A DNA stretch of 43,623 nucleotides from DASUKL01 sp036278755 (GCA_036278755.1 DASUKL010000013.1:1-43623), one strand, 5' to 3'; shown: positions 23,974-32,554, counted from the stretch's first letter. Notes: generated from the sequence alone by a model not told the origin. Made by a program: numbers and translations.

Positions 23974-24738
23974 TCACGGCGCGTGGGGGTCGACGTAGCG
24001 GCAGCGAGGGGCGATGAGGCAGCGGTCGCAGGCCGGGTTGCGCGGGTGGCAGGTCCGCCGGCCGTGGGTGATGAGGTTCACGTGGGCCTCGAAGACCTGC
24101 TGGGGCGCGATGTCGCCCAGGATCCGATCGTGGGCCGCGACCAGCCCGTCCTGGGGCCGCAGGATGCCGATGCGGCGGGTCACCCGCTCCACGTGGGTAT
24201 CGATGGGCATGAGCGGCAGGCCGAAGCAGAAGAGCAGCACGACCGCGGCGGTCTTGGGCCCGACGCCCGGGATCGCGGTCAGCCAGGCCCGGGCCTCGAG
24301 GGGCGGCAGATGGGCCAGGAAGTCGAGCTCGTAGCCGCCTCGTCGCTCGCGGATGTGGCGCAGCGTGGCCTGGATGCGCGGCGCCTTCTGGGGGGCCAGA
24401 CCGCCGCCCCGGATGGTGTCGACCAGCTCGTCGATGGGCGCATCCTCGACCTCGGCCCAGCTGGGATAGCGGGCCTTCAGGGCGGCGAAGGCCCGGTCGG
24501 CGTTGAGGTCGCTCGTGTTCTGGCTGAGGATCGTCACCACGAGTTGGGCCACGGGATCAGGGCGCGGCTCCCAGTGGGGCCGGCCGTACATCGCGGCCAG
24601 AGCCTCGAGGACGAATGGCATCAGCCCCGGGCGCCGTCGTTCCAGGGGCCAGGGCGGCCGGCGAGCAGCACGTCGGGAGCGGCGAGGCCCGGAAGCGGTG
24701 CCTTGGATGCGGCGAGGCCCGGGCGCAGAGCGGACCAT
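23974..24738 (-). CDS. nth: Endonuclease III-like DNA glycosylase/AP lyase
   Basis: A 254-residue base-excision repair enzyme. The helix-hairpin-helix is LTAIPGVGPKTAAVV with catalytic K in GVGPKTA, the catalytic D is in PIDTHVERVTRRIG, and the 4Fe-4S ligands follow the C-x6-C-x2-C-x5-C spacing in CHPRNPACDRCLIAPRC. The first 39 residues are Arg/Pro-rich and precede the conserved domain. An internal ATG at 24621 would give a more typical length of 215. The ATG at 24738 shares one base with the glycerate-kinase stop (TGATG), which supports the longer form by coupling. Family role: removes oxidised pyrimidines. Confidence 0.88.
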   Translation of the reverse strand: MVRSAPGPRRIQGTASGPRRSRRAARRPPWPLERRRPGLMPFVLEALAAMYGRPHWEPRPDPVAQLVVTILSQNTSDLNADRAFAALKARYPSWAEVEDAPIDELVDTIRGGGLAPQKAPRIQATLRHIRERRGGYELDFLAHLPPLEARAWLTAIPGVGPKTAAVVLLFCFGLPLMPIDTHVERVTRRIGILRPQDGLVAAHDRILGDIAPQQVFEAHVNLITHGRRTCHPRNPACDRCLIAPRCRYVDPHAP

Positions 24739-25916
24739 CAGCGCCCCGCCAGGTCGATCGAGACGAGGCGGGCGGCGCGTTCTGCAGCCCGGGCCACGGG
24801 CTCGGGGCCGGCGGCCATGGCTTCGTCCAGGGAGACGGGCCACTCCACCACGGGCAGGCACGCGGCGCCGATCCCGCGCAGGGCCGCCTCTCCCTCGGGG
24901 ACCACTGCGCCCGCGAAACAGAGGCAGGGCCGCGCGGCTGCGGCCGCACGCAGGGCCACGCCCCAGCACGTCTTGCCGAAGGCCGTCTGCTCGTCCACCC
25001 GGCCCTCCCCGGTGAGCACGATGTCCGCCTCCACGAGCGCCGCCTCGAAGCCGGCGAGCTCCATGACCACCTCCACGCCGGGCTGCACGGCGAAGCTGCG
25101 GAAACGATCGGCGAGGGCGAGCAGGCCGAAGCCGGTGCCGCCTGCCGCTCCGGCCCCGGGCTGGTCCCGCAAGGGCCGGCCGACGGCATTCTCGAGGACA
25201 TCGGCATAGTGGCCCAGCGTGGCGTCGAGCTCGGCCACCTGATCGCTCGTGGCCCCTTTCTGGGGGCCGTAGGTGGCGGCCGCCCCCAACTCCCCGAGGA
25301 GTGGATTCGTGACGTCGGAGGCGACGGTCAGGTCGACCTCGCCGAGCAGCGGCGCGAGGCCGCTGAGGTCTACCGTGGCCAGCCCGGCCAGGTTCGCGCC
25401 ACCGGGCGCGAGGTCCTGCCCCGCGGCGTCGAGGAGGCGGACGCCGAGCGCGGTGAGCAGCCCAGCCCCGCCGTCGGTCGTGGCCGATCCCCCGATGCCC
25501 AGGACGATGTGGCGGCAACCCAGCCCGATGGCTGCGGCCAGGATGAGCCCGGTCCCGAGGGTGGAGGCGGCCAGCGGGTCGCGCTCGTCGCCCCCTTCGG
25601 CCACGGGTCGCAGGACGCGCGAGAGCCCCGAGGCCTCGGCCAGCTCGATGACGGCCCGGCCCTCGCCTGCGTCGTCGCGCAGGAAGTGGGCCACGATGGG
25701 CCGTCCCAGCGGGTCGCGCGTCGAGGCCGGCAGCTCCTGCCAGCCGCCGGCGGCGGCCACGGCCGCGAGGAGCCCCTCGCCGCCGTCGGACAGGGGCGCG
25801 AGGCGGACGATGTCGGTCGGCCGGCCGGCGGACCAGCCCCGGGCCAGGGCCGCGGCGACCTCGACCGAGCTGAGCGAGCCCTTGAACGCGTCCGGCGCGG
25901 CGAGCACCCGGCTCAT
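24738..25916 (-). CDS. Glycerate 2-kinase (GarK/GlxK family)
   Basis: A 392-residue kinase. It begins with the family signature APDAFKGSLSS and contains RLAPLSDGGEG, LGIGGSATTDGGAGLL and LTGEGRVDEQTAFGK, all characteristic of the GarK/GlxK glycerate kinases that convert D-glycerate to phosphoglycerate with ATP. Start: ATG at 25916 behind AGGCGG, 11 bases after the GpgS-fusion stop. Its position directly behind two glycosyltransferases that act on phosphoglycerate or glycerate suggests recycling or supply of the glycerate part of glucosylglycerate. This is a context inference: members of this family make 2-phosphoglycerate, whereas GpgS needs 3-phosphoglycerate. Confidence 0.92.
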   Translation of the reverse strand: MSRVLAAPDAFKGSLSSVEVAAALARGWSAGRPTDIVRLAPLSDGGEGLLAAVAAAGGWQELPASTRDPLGRPIVAHFLRDDAGEGRAVIELAEASGLSRVLRPVAEGGDERDPLAASTLGTGLILAAAIGLGCRHIVLGIGGSATTDGGAGLLTALGVRLLDAAGQDLAPGGANLAGLATVDLSGLAPLLGEVDLTVASDVTNPLLGELGAAATYGPQKGATSDQVAELDATLGHYADVLENAVGRPLRDQPGAGAAGGTGFGLLALADRFRSFAVQPGVEVVMELAGFEAALVEADIVLTGEGRVDEQTAFGKTCWGVALRAAAAARPCLCFAGAVVPEGEAALRGIGAACLPVVEWPVSLDEAMAAGPEPVARAAERAARLVSIDLAGR

Positions 25917-25927
25917 CGGTCGACCGC

Positions 25928-27841
25928 CTAGGCCTCGGCCCGGGCCGTGCGCCGGGCGCGATACTCCGGGATGCGGGCCATAGGGGGCCGTTCCTGATCG
26001 GCCAGGTCGAAGACCTCGAGCGAGAGGTGCGGCGTGGACCGGGGCAGCTTCATGGTCGAGCCGAGCTCGGCGAAGAGGCGGGCCTTCTTGCGTTCCTCGA
26101 GCCGCTTCATGACCGCCTGGAGGATGACGAAGCTCATCCGGCTCAGGCCTTCGAGCTCCTGGTTGCGATGGACCCGCCGCTCGAGGTCCACCTGGCCCAG
26201 GCCATCGAGGCCCAGGCGCTCGGCCAGGTCGATGAGGTGGCCGATCTCGACGGCATAGCCGGTGAAGAAGGGGATGGCCTCGAGGTGTTCGCGGCGGCCG
26301 GCGTACTCGCCGGACAGGGGCTGGATCATGCCCGACAGCTCGGGGAAGAAGAGGTTGATGAGGGGCCGGGCCACGAGCTCGGTGACCCGCCCGCCGCCGC
26401 CTTCCTTGAGGACACCATCGACGACGATCGGCCGGCGGTAATAGCCCTTGACGTAGCCGATCCGGGGCTCGGCCAGCAGCGGCCCGAGGGTGCCGTAGAC
26501 GAACCGCGGGTGCCAGTCGCGGATGTCCGTGTCGCACCAGGCCACGATGTCGCCACTGGTCTCGTAGAGGCTCTTCCAGAGGGCCTCGCCCTTGCCGCGG
26601 TAGCTCCCGTAGCGGGGCAGGATGTCGGGGTGGGCGACGACCCGGGCGCCTTCGGTCTCGGCGATGTGCATGGTCTCGTCCTCCGAGGCGGAGTCGATGA
26701 CCAGCAGCTCGTCGACGAGCGGCACGCGATCCATCAGCTGGCGCCGGGCCTGGCGCACGATGGGCCCGATGGTGGCCGACTCGTTGAGCGTGGGCAGGAC
26801 GAGGCTGATGGTCAGCCCCTGCTGCTGCTTGAGTTCGACGAGGCGGCCCATGTCGGCGAACTCGAGGTGGCTGTAGTTCGACTCCGCGAACCAGCGATCG
26901 ACCCGGGCGGGGATGGACCGTGCGGCGCGGGCGGCCCGCTCCGCCGCCTCGAGGGTCTCGGCCTGGGCCGCCCGCTGTTCGAACGTGGAGCGGCTGGGGG
27001 CCTCCTTGGTCTTGACCACCACGACCGTGGGCCGGGCATGGGCTGCCACGGTCTCCGGCAGGACGCCGAAAAGGGCGGTCTCGACGGTCCCGCCGGAGGA
27101 CGGGGTCAGGCCGTCGGCCGAACCGGGTGCCGTGGCGCCCATGATCACGAGATCGGCCGACCCGGCTTCCTGGAGGATGGCGGGTGCCACGTCCGGCCCC
27201 TCCACGAGCAGCGGCCGCGCGTCGCGGGCGTGGTGCTTCACGAAGGTGGCCAGGGCCCGTTCGGTCTGCGAGCGGACGGTGGGCTCGATATCCGGCGGCA
27301 CGACGTGGAGGACCTCGAGGTCGGCCGCGAAGAAGTGGGCCAGGGCCTCCCCGAAGCGAAGGGCCAGCTCGGCATGTGGGCCGCCGCGGACGGGGGCCAG
27401 GATGCGCTTGACGGCCCCCACGCCACGCTGCTTGACCACGGCGATGTCGCAGGGAGCCGTGCGCACGACCTCATCGATGGTCGGGCTGAACACGGCATCG
27501 TCGGCCGCCCTGCCGCCCCAGCCGAAGATGATGAGGTCGACCGACGCTTCGGCCGCCACCTCGCGGATGCCTTCGGCGGCCCGGCGCCCGATGCGCACGG
27601 ACGTCCGCAGGTCGACCCCGTCGGGCGCGAATTCGAGCACCCGCTGCAGCAGCCGGCGGGCTTGGCGGGCCCGGGTGGCACCCTCGCTGAGAGGCATGCC
27701 CTCGGGCACCTCGACGATGCCCAGGGCGACGAGTGTCCCGCCATGCTCCATGACCGCAGCCCCGATGCGGACGAGGTCGGCCGCGGTCCGCGGATTGGCC
27801 AGGGGCAGGAGGATGCGGCGGGGCAGCGAAGGCGAGCTCAT
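25928..27841 (-). CDS. gpgS: Fusion of two universal-stress domains with glucosyl-3-phosphoglycerate synthase (GT81)
   Basis: A 637-residue fusion. Residues 8-138 and 143-277 are two UspA-like domains; each ends in the typical hydrophobic strand (CDIAVVKQR, PTVVVVKTK), and the second has MGATAPGS where the ATP loop usually lies. A helical linker (about 285-315) follows. From NYSHLEFADMGRLVELK (322-338) the protein is a GT81-type transferase: LTISLVLPTLNESATIG, VIDSASEDET, LPRYGSYRGKGEALWKSL, the metal site DTD (437-439), then GYVKGYYRRP and LSGEYAGRRE. Expected reaction: NDP-glucose plus 3-phosphoglycerate to glucosyl-3-phosphoglycerate. It lies three bases after the glycosyltransferase stop and 11 before glycerate kinase. 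Fused stress domains could gate the enzyme by nucleotide state (inference). Confidence 0.88.
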   Translation of the reverse strand: MSSPSLPRRILLPLANPRTAADLVRIGAAVMEHGGTLVALGIVEVPEGMPLSEGATRARQARRLLQRVLEFAPDGVDLRTSVRIGRRAAEGIREVAAEASVDLIIFGWGGRAADDAVFSPTIDEVVRTAPCDIAVVKQRGVGAVKRILAPVRGGPHAELALRFGEALAHFFAADLEVLHVVPPDIEPTVRSQTERALATFVKHHARDARPLLVEGPDVAPAILQEAGSADLVIMGATAPGSADGLTPSSGGTVETALFGVLPETVAAHARPTVVVVKTKEAPSRSTFEQRAAQAETLEAAERAARAARSIPARVDRWFAESNYSHLEFADMGRLVELKQQQGLTISLVLPTLNESATIGPIVRQARRQLMDRVPLVDELLVIDSASEDETMHIAETEGARVVAHPDILPRYGSYRGKGEALWKSLYETSGDIVAWCDTDIRDWHPRFVYGTLGPLLAEPRIGYVKGYYRRPIVVDGVLKEGGGGRVTELVARPLINLFFPELSGMIQPLSGEYAGRREHLEAIPFFTGYAVEIGHLIDLAERLGLDGLGQVDLERRVHRNQELEGLSRMSFVILQAVMKRLEERKKARLFAELGSTMKLPRSTPHLSLEVFDLADQERPPMARIPEYRARRTARAEA

Positions 27842-27844
27842 CGG

Positions 27845-29218
27845 CTAGGCCGACGCTCTGCTGCGCCGGCGCTGGGTCTTCGGCACCTCGATCGCTTCCC
27901 AGCCCCGGACGAGGTAGGGCTTGGCCAGCTCGAAGGCCCGGGCCTGACGCTCGACGAAGGCCTCGGCCTGATCGGTCGTCAGCTCCCGCGTCTCGAGGAT
28001 GAGGCTGGCCACCCGGCCGAAGTAGAGCGGCACGAGCGCGGTCACGAGGCGCTCGGTGCTCAGCTTGCCGGCCCGTTGGGCGAGGATCGTGTCGTACACG
28101 ACGCGGGCCCAGGTCTCGTCAGGGAAGTTGAAGGTGGCGCCGTCGAGGGTGCCCTGTGGATCGCCATGTACGGCGCCCTCCGCCAGCACCCGGGCCTCGT
28201 CGGCCAGCCGCTGCACGACGGTCAGCGTCTCGGGCGCCAGGGCGGCAGCCCACTCGTCGCCGACGGTGATGGTGCCCTTGCCCAGCTCGTCGAGGAGCCG
28301 GGCCACGTCGACCTGCAGCGGCGGCGGATCGCCCAGCCGCTCGAAGCCGTAGACCGGCACCTCGTGGGAGCCCTGCACCGCCAGCCAATGGTCCGCGTGG
28401 CGTTCCGTCAGGCGCAGGAGCGTAGAGACCACCTGGCTGAACATCGGCCCCAGGTCGGCCCCCGGGTCCTTGGGGTCGTGGACCTTCGAGCCGAGGCGGG
28501 CCTGGCAGACGGCGAAGCCGCCGGCCACGGCCGAGGTCGTCATCCAGATGTCCACCCCGAACTTGCTGACGTCGGCCGTCCAGTCGTCCGTGTGGCTCAG
28601 GTAGTGGGCGATGAGGTCGCCGCTGACCCCGAAGTCGCCGCCGATGGGCTGGCGGATCCGCAGCCCGTACAGGGCCCGCGTCAGGGGGTAGGTGACCGTG
28701 TTGGTGATCGTGCCGTCGTACTTGTAGCGCGTGTACAAGGGAGCCACGAAGTCGAAGCCGCCCTTGAGGATCGGGCCCGACAGCAGCTCGATCCACTCCG
28801 GCGCTATCGAGCGGAGGTCCGAGTCGACCACCACCAGGGCCTGGACCCCCAGCGCGTGGGCGATGCGGAAGATCGTCAGGAGGGCCGCGCCCTTGCCCCC
28901 CACGCCGTCGACCTCCGGGTAGGTCAGGCTGATGCGCTGCAGCCGATTGCGGGGCCGGACGAGGAGGATGCGCTCGACGTAGTCCGGCGGTTCCGTGTCG
29001 ACCACGACCCGCTGTGTCCCGTCCGGCGAGCCCGCATCGGCGTTGACGACCACCGGCCGCAGGTCCGGGTAATACTGGACCAGGCCCGCCTGCGCGGCCC
29101 GGACCACGTAGCCGATCGTGGCTGCGTTCTTGAAACTCGGGATGCCGACCATGATGTCGGCCTTGCCCAGGGCCGCGATCTCGTCCCGAAGCAGCTTGGG
29201 CAGGGCGGCGTTGGCCAT
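27845..29218 (-). CDS. GT-A glycosyltransferase resembling mannosyl-/glucosylglycerate synthases
   Basis: A 457-residue cytoplasmic glycosyltransferase. The GT-A start is DIMVGIPSFKNAATIG, then ADAGSPDGT, the metal/nucleotide motif VVVDSDLRSIAPEW, and RQPIGGDFGVSGDL as the acceptor region. DVSKFGVDIWMTTSAVAGG and a late FNFPDETWARVVYD block recall the order of conserved blocks in mannosylglycerate synthase (GT78), though from memory and at low identity. It is the first gene of an operon with the GpgS fusion and glycerate kinase, which fits a glycerate-glycoside product (glucosyl-, mannosyl- or mannosylglucosylglycerate). The precise sugar is not decidable. It begins seven bases after TAAGGT with no ribosome site. 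Confidence 0.7.
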   Translation of the reverse strand: MANAALPKLLRDEIAALGKADIMVGIPSFKNAATIGYVVRAAQAGLVQYYPDLRPVVVNADAGSPDGTQRVVVDTEPPDYVERILLVRPRNRLQRISLTYPEVDGVGGKGAALLTIFRIAHALGVQALVVVDSDLRSIAPEWIELLSGPILKGGFDFVAPLYTRYKYDGTITNTVTYPLTRALYGLRIRQPIGGDFGVSGDLIAHYLSHTDDWTADVSKFGVDIWMTTSAVAGGFAVCQARLGSKVHDPKDPGADLGPMFSQVVSTLLRLTERHADHWLAVQGSHEVPVYGFERLGDPPPLQVDVARLLDELGKGTITVGDEWAAALAPETLTVVQRLADEARVLAEGAVHGDPQGTLDGATFNFPDETWARVVYDTILAQRAGKLSTERLVTALVPLYFGRVASLILETRELTTDQAEAFVERQARAFELAKPYLVRGWEAIEVPKTQRRRSRASA

Positions 29219-29225
29219 CGGGTCA

Positions 29226-29231
29226 ACCTTA
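29226..29231 (-). promoter_or_regulatory. -10 box of a leaderless promoter for the glycosyltransferase operon
   Basis: TAAGGT on the minus strand, seven bases before the ATG at 29218. A TTGGTC lies 19 bp further upstream as a poor -35 and overlaps the hairpin at 29247-29265. Confidence 0.4.
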
Positions 29232-29246
29232 CCAGCGTCAGCCCGT

Positions 29247-29265
29247 GGCCGACCAAGGTCGGGCC
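29247..29265 (-). terminator. Hairpin between the acetyltransferase and glycosyltransferase operons
   Basis: GGCCGACC, loop AA, GGTCGGGCC (one bulge). It lies nine bases after the acetyltransferase stop and upstream of the next promoter, so it is well placed as an operon boundary. No U-tract. Confidence 0.45.
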
Positions 29266-29274
29266 GGTCCGGGG

Positions 29275-30402
29275 CTAGGGGTCGGGCTGTCCGATCGGCT
29301 GGGGGACAGCGATGGGGCGGGGCGGTTCGAGGAACCGGAGGCCGGGATGGGCGGGCTCGGGCGATGGATCGGCATCGAGAGGCCGGCCGAGCACATGGAG
29401 CGAGTGCTTGCCCCAGGAGCCGAAGCCGGCAGCGGCCCAGCGCTCGCCAAGGTCGCCGGCCAGGATGGGCGGGTCGGGCCAGGGGAGCCGCACGTTGAGC
29501 TGCCCCCCGAACGCCTCGCGCAGGTCGACGAGGAGCTCCAGGGCGGCCGCGCCGTCGCCGCAGACGAGAGCCACGTGGGGATGCTGCTCCTCGTTCCAGC
29601 CGGCCTGGTGGGGCGCCACGACGAGGGCCCCTCGATCGCGCGAGACGTGGACCTCAGCCGCCCGCACGTGGGCCGCGAACCGCTCCCGGGTCAGTGGCTG
29701 GAAGGCCCACGAACGGGACTCGTACAACCGCTCGCCGAGGGCGAAGGTGCGATCGGCGTCGATGAGGGCCCAGAGTGCCCCGACGTCGCCGGCTGGGGCG
29801 TCCGGGGCCAGGAGGTGTCGGTCCACCGCGGTCGGGCCGACCGGCTCCGGCGGGCCGTCCTCGGTCTCGCCGCGCCGCGGCGCGTACCAGCGCCAGCGGC
29901 TCAGGACCCGGATCCCGTGCCGCGCCCCCAGCCGGTGCGAGCCTTCGTTCTCCTCCCCGGTGGCGTAGCGGATCCAGGTCGCGCCCTGGGCCCGGGCCCA
30001 GGCCAGCTCGGCGACCTGGAGGCCGGTGGCCACCCCCCGGCCGCGGACCCGAGGGTCCACCCGGATGCCCTCGAGCCAGGCGTCGCGCTCCGAGAGCATC
30101 ACGACCCGGGACATCGCGATCGCCTGACCGGCCGTGATCAGCCCCTTGGGCACCTCGATGGGCTGCCTAGCCTCGACGACGAGCATGACCCCCTCGCTGG
30201 CGGTCAGCCAGGCGTCCCAGGCTTCGGGGATGTAGTCCCAGCCGTCCCAGGTGTGCGTGGCGAAGGCCAGGATGGTGGCCTTGTCCTCGGCCCGGGCGCG
30301 GCGGACGCCGATCTCGAGCGGCCGTGGCTCGTCCGCGTGGGCGCGTGCCTGCTCCAGGTTCGGCCTCAGCGCGAGCCCTGGAGGCGGCTCATGACGGCCC
30401 AC
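29275..30402 (-). CDS. GNAT-family N-acetyltransferase, probably two-domain
   Basis: 375 residues. The first domain has the acetyl-CoA motif A region LEGIRVDPRVRGRGVATGL with RGRGVA at the pyrophosphate loop, followed by YATGEENEGSHRLGARHGI. The second half (about 200-340) has the size of a second GNAT-like domain but lacks a clear acetyl-CoA loop. The C-terminal 30 residues are Pro-rich. The start at GTG 30402 overlaps the pseudo-ligase gene by 37 bp; no later ATG or GTG leaves the domain intact. Substrate unknown. It is the last gene of the HNH-to-GNAT operon, followed by a hairpin. Confidence 0.75.
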   Translation of the reverse strand: MGRHEPPPGLALRPNLEQARAHADEPRPLEIGVRRARAEDKATILAFATHTWDGWDYIPEAWDAWLTASEGVMLVVEARQPIEVPKGLITAGQAIAMSRVVMLSERDAWLEGIRVDPRVRGRGVATGLQVAELAWARAQGATWIRYATGEENEGSHRLGARHGIRVLSRWRWYAPRRGETEDGPPEPVGPTAVDRHLLAPDAPAGDVGALWALIDADRTFALGERLYESRSWAFQPLTRERFAAHVRAAEVHVSRDRGALVVAPHQAGWNEEQHPHVALVCGDGAAALELLVDLREAFGGQLNVRLPWPDPPILAGDLGERWAAAGFGSWGKHSLHVLGRPLDADPSPEPAHPGLRFLEPPRPIAVPQPIGQPDP

Positions 30403-31070
30403 TCGTCGGTCACGGTCGTGGGCTCGTAGCGGCTGTTCGAGGACTTCAGGATGGCCCCCCTGAAACCGGCCGCCTGCCAGGAGAGCAGCCAGGGCTTGAC
30501 CGGCGGGCGGGTGTAGACCGAGACCCGCACTCGATCGCTGATGTCCAGCAGGCCGTCCAGCAGGCGCTTGCGCTCGAGGAGCGGCACGTCGAGCAGATCC
30601 TCGCCGTCCACGCGCAGCAGGTCGACCGCCACGAAGGCCATGAGGTTGTCCCGGTCGTGGCCGACCAGCGGCTGGGCCACGACCTCGCCGACACGGTTGG
30701 TCAGCAGCGAGAGCCGCTGGCTGCGCAGCGTCTCCTGGATCGTGGCGCCCTCCCCGCTGCGGGTCGCCTGATCGGTGATGAAGCCGTCGATCACCGCATC
30801 GACGGCCAGGATCGAGCCGCGCAGGACCTCGATCAGGTCGGGCTCCGAGGCGGTCACGTCGTCGCCCTCGGTGTCGATGAGCCGGAGCCAGGCTCCGCCG
30901 CCCGGGGCGAGGCGCGCGCTGTCGAAGTGAGCCAGGACGTGGACCCCGTCCCAGTCGGGTTCGCAGATGGGATTGGTGATGGTCACCTGCTGCGACGCGC
31001 GGCGCGCCAGCTGGGGGCGCCAGTCGAGAGCGGTGGCCGGAGGCTCACCCGCAGGGCTCATGGGCCGCAT
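30366..31070 (-). CDS. DNA-ligase-like nucleotidyltransferase domain lacking the catalytic lysine
   Basis: A 234-residue protein. Its block order follows the adenylation domain of ATP-dependent DNA ligases: CEPDWDGVHVLAHF (motif I place, 36-49), DTEG (Ia place, 66-69), VIDGFI (III-like, 93-98), AFVAVDLLRVDGEDLLDVPL (145-164) and GFRGAILKSSNSRYEP (IV-V place, 202-217). The usual lysine of the K-x-D-G motif is D39, the arginine of the following motif is missing, and the LDGE glutamate is F. K209 remains. It has no OB-fold. It should not be able to form a lysyl-AMP, so it may be a binding or scaffold protein. The similarity is my reading of motifs and needs a profile search. It is packed between galE and a GNAT gene. 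Confidence 0.6.
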   Translation of the reverse strand: MRPMSPAGEPPATALDWRPQLARRASQQVTITNPICEPDWDGVHVLAHFDSARLAPGGGAWLRLIDTEGDDVTASEPDLIEVLRGSILAVDAVIDGFITDQATRSGEGATIQETLRSQRLSLLTNRVGEVVAQPLVGHDRDNLMAFVAVDLLRVDGEDLLDVPLLERKRLLDGLLDISDRVRVSVYTRPPVKPWLLSWQAAGFRGAILKSSNSRYEPTTVTDEWAVMSRLQGSR

Positions 31071-31082
31071 CGTACGCCCCGC

Positions 31083-32090
31083 TCAGCCGTTCGGGTAGCC
31101 CTCGGGAGGGTCTTCCGGGTAGCCCTCGGGGTGGGCTTGCCGCCAGCGCCAGGCCGAGTCGAGGACCGCGTCGAGGGTGGCGCTGGGCGACCAGCCCAGG
31201 ACCTCGGCCGCTCGCTGGTTCGAGGCCAGGAGGATCGGCGGGTCGCCGGGACGGCGCGGCCCCAGCGTGTGCGGCACCTCCTGGCCGATGACCCGGGCCG
31301 CTGCGTCCAGCACCTCCTGGACGCTGAAGCCCGAGCCCGAACCCAGGTTGATCGGCAGGAGGCCCGGCTCACGTCCGGCCGTGGCCTCGAGCGCCGCAAG
31401 GTGGGCCGCGGCCAGGTCGAGGACGTGGATGTAGTCGCGGATGCAGGTCCCGTCCGGGGTCGGGTAGTCCTGACCGAAGACCGTCACCGGCGGACCGCCC
31501 ATGACCGCCTCCAGCAGGTTGGGGATGAGGTGGGTCTCCGGCTCGTGGTCCTCGCCGAACCGTTCGCTGGCGCCGGCGGCATTGAAGTACCGCAGGGCCA
31601 CGGCACGTAGGCCGTGTGCCTCCCCGTACCAGCGCAGGGCGCCCTCGAAGGCGCGCTTCGTCTCGCCGTAAGGGTTGATGGGCTTGAGCGGGGAATCTTC
31701 GGTGATGGGGATCGACAGGGGCTCCCCGTAGACCGCGGCCGTGGAGCTGAAGACGAGGCGATCGACGCCGGCCTCGCGCATGGCCTCCAGGAGGGCCACC
31801 CCGCCGACGACGTTCTCCCGGTAGTAGAGGGCCGGCTCGCGCACCGACTCGCCGACCAGGGAGCGGGCCGCGCAATGGAGGACGGCCTCGATGCCCCGTT
31901 CGCGGAGGAGGCCGGTGAGGGCCGAACGATCGGCCACCGAGCCGACGACGAGCCGCGCCCCGTCCGCCATGGCCGCCCGATGGCCGGTCACCAGGCTGTC
32001 GAGGACCGTGGTCTCATGGCCGGCTTCGACGAGCCGCTCCACGGTGACCGAGCCGACGTAGCCGGCCCCGCCGGTGACGAGGACGCGCAT
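31083..32090 (-). CDS. galE: UDP-glucose 4-epimerase
   Basis: A 335-residue extended SDR. The NAD motif is GGAGYVG (7-13), the active-site serines are in FSSTAAVYGEP, and the catalytic Y-x-x-x-K is YGETK. YNVVGG-type, LRYFNAAGA and RDYIHVLDLA(A)AH-type blocks match GalE. Expected reaction: interconversion of UDP-glucose and UDP-galactose (or the N-acetyl forms), for surface glycan supply. The ATG shares one base with the TPR-gene stop (TGATG). The C-terminus ends with a repeated Pro/Glu/Gly/Tyr pattern (EGYPEDPPEGYPNG), which is unusual for GalE and visible as a short internal repeat. Confidence 0.93.
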   Translation of the reverse strand: MRVLVTGGAGYVGSVTVERLVEAGHETTVLDSLVTGHRAAMADGARLVVGSVADRSALTGLLRERGIEAVLHCAARSLVGESVREPALYYRENVVGGVALLEAMREAGVDRLVFSSTAAVYGEPLSIPITEDSPLKPINPYGETKRAFEGALRWYGEAHGLRAVALRYFNAAGASERFGEDHEPETHLIPNLLEAVMGGPPVTVFGQDYPTPDGTCIRDYIHVLDLAAAHLAALEATAGREPGLLPINLGSGSGFSVQEVLDAAARVIGQEVPHTLGPRRPGDPPILLASNQRAAEVLGWSPSATLDAVLDSAWRWRQAHPEGYPEDPPEGYPNG

Positions 32091-32554
32091 CAGCGGGCCC
32101 GTCCCAGGAGCCGACGGAGGCGAACGGAGAGGGAGTCCGATGCGGCCGCCGAACCCGATGCGGCAGCCGAGCCCGACGCGGGCGCCGCCTCCGGGTCGGC
32201 GATCGGGGAACCCAGGGCAGCAGTCGCCTGATCGGCCATCGATCGCTCCTCGCGCGCCGCCGCCTCGACGGCCAGTCCCGGTCGCTCGACCGTCTCGCCG
32301 CGGTAGGTCAGGACCTCGGCCAGGCGCGTCTCGAGCCGGATGGCCGTGGCGTTCTGGGGATCGAGGCGGAGGGCGGCCACGCTCAACGCGTAGGCCTCGC
32401 GTTCGTCGCCCCGCTCCGCCGCCACGCGGGCCAGGCCCACGGCCGCGATGCCGTTCTTGGGGTCCGCGGTCAGGGCCTGGCGGTAGAGCCGCTCGGCCTG
32501 GTCGAGGAGGCCCATGTCCAGCGTCCGTTGGGCCTGGAGCAGGAGCTCGATCAT
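32090..32554 (-). CDS. Small TPR protein with repetitive Ala/Ser tail
   Basis: 154 residues. Two to three tetratricopeptide helices lie at 1-85 (LLDQAERLYRQALTADPKN is a typical TPR unit). After a short linker there is an Ala/Ser/Gly tail built on an 18-bp tandem DNA repeat (32136-32189), ending in a basic SVRLRRLLGRAR. TPRs bind partner proteins; no partner is evident. Start: ATG at 32554 overlapping the CCA-enzyme stop (ATGA); its stop overlaps galE. Translation of this operon therefore looks strictly coupled. Confidence 0.78.
   Translation of the reverse strand: MIELLLQAQRTLDMGLLDQAERLYRQALTADPKNGIAAVGLARVAAERGDEREAYALSVAALRLDPQNATAIRLETRLAEVLTYRGETVERPGLAVEAAAREERSMADQATAALGSPIADPEAAPASGSAAASGSAAASDSLSVRLRRLLGRAR
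32136..32189. repeat. Three 18-bp tandem repeats in the TPR gene
   Basis: Units begin at 32136, 32154 and 32172 with core CCGATGCGGC; the third is degenerate. They encode the Ala/Ser/Gly tail. The core resembles the 18-bp repeat at 40123-40194 in an unrelated gene. Confidence 0.8.

Noticed and set aside
26027..29278. A 1083-codon open frame on the + strand
   Set aside because: It is antisense to the GpgS fusion and glycosyltransferase genes, which have clear family motifs. Long antisense frames are expected at this GC content.
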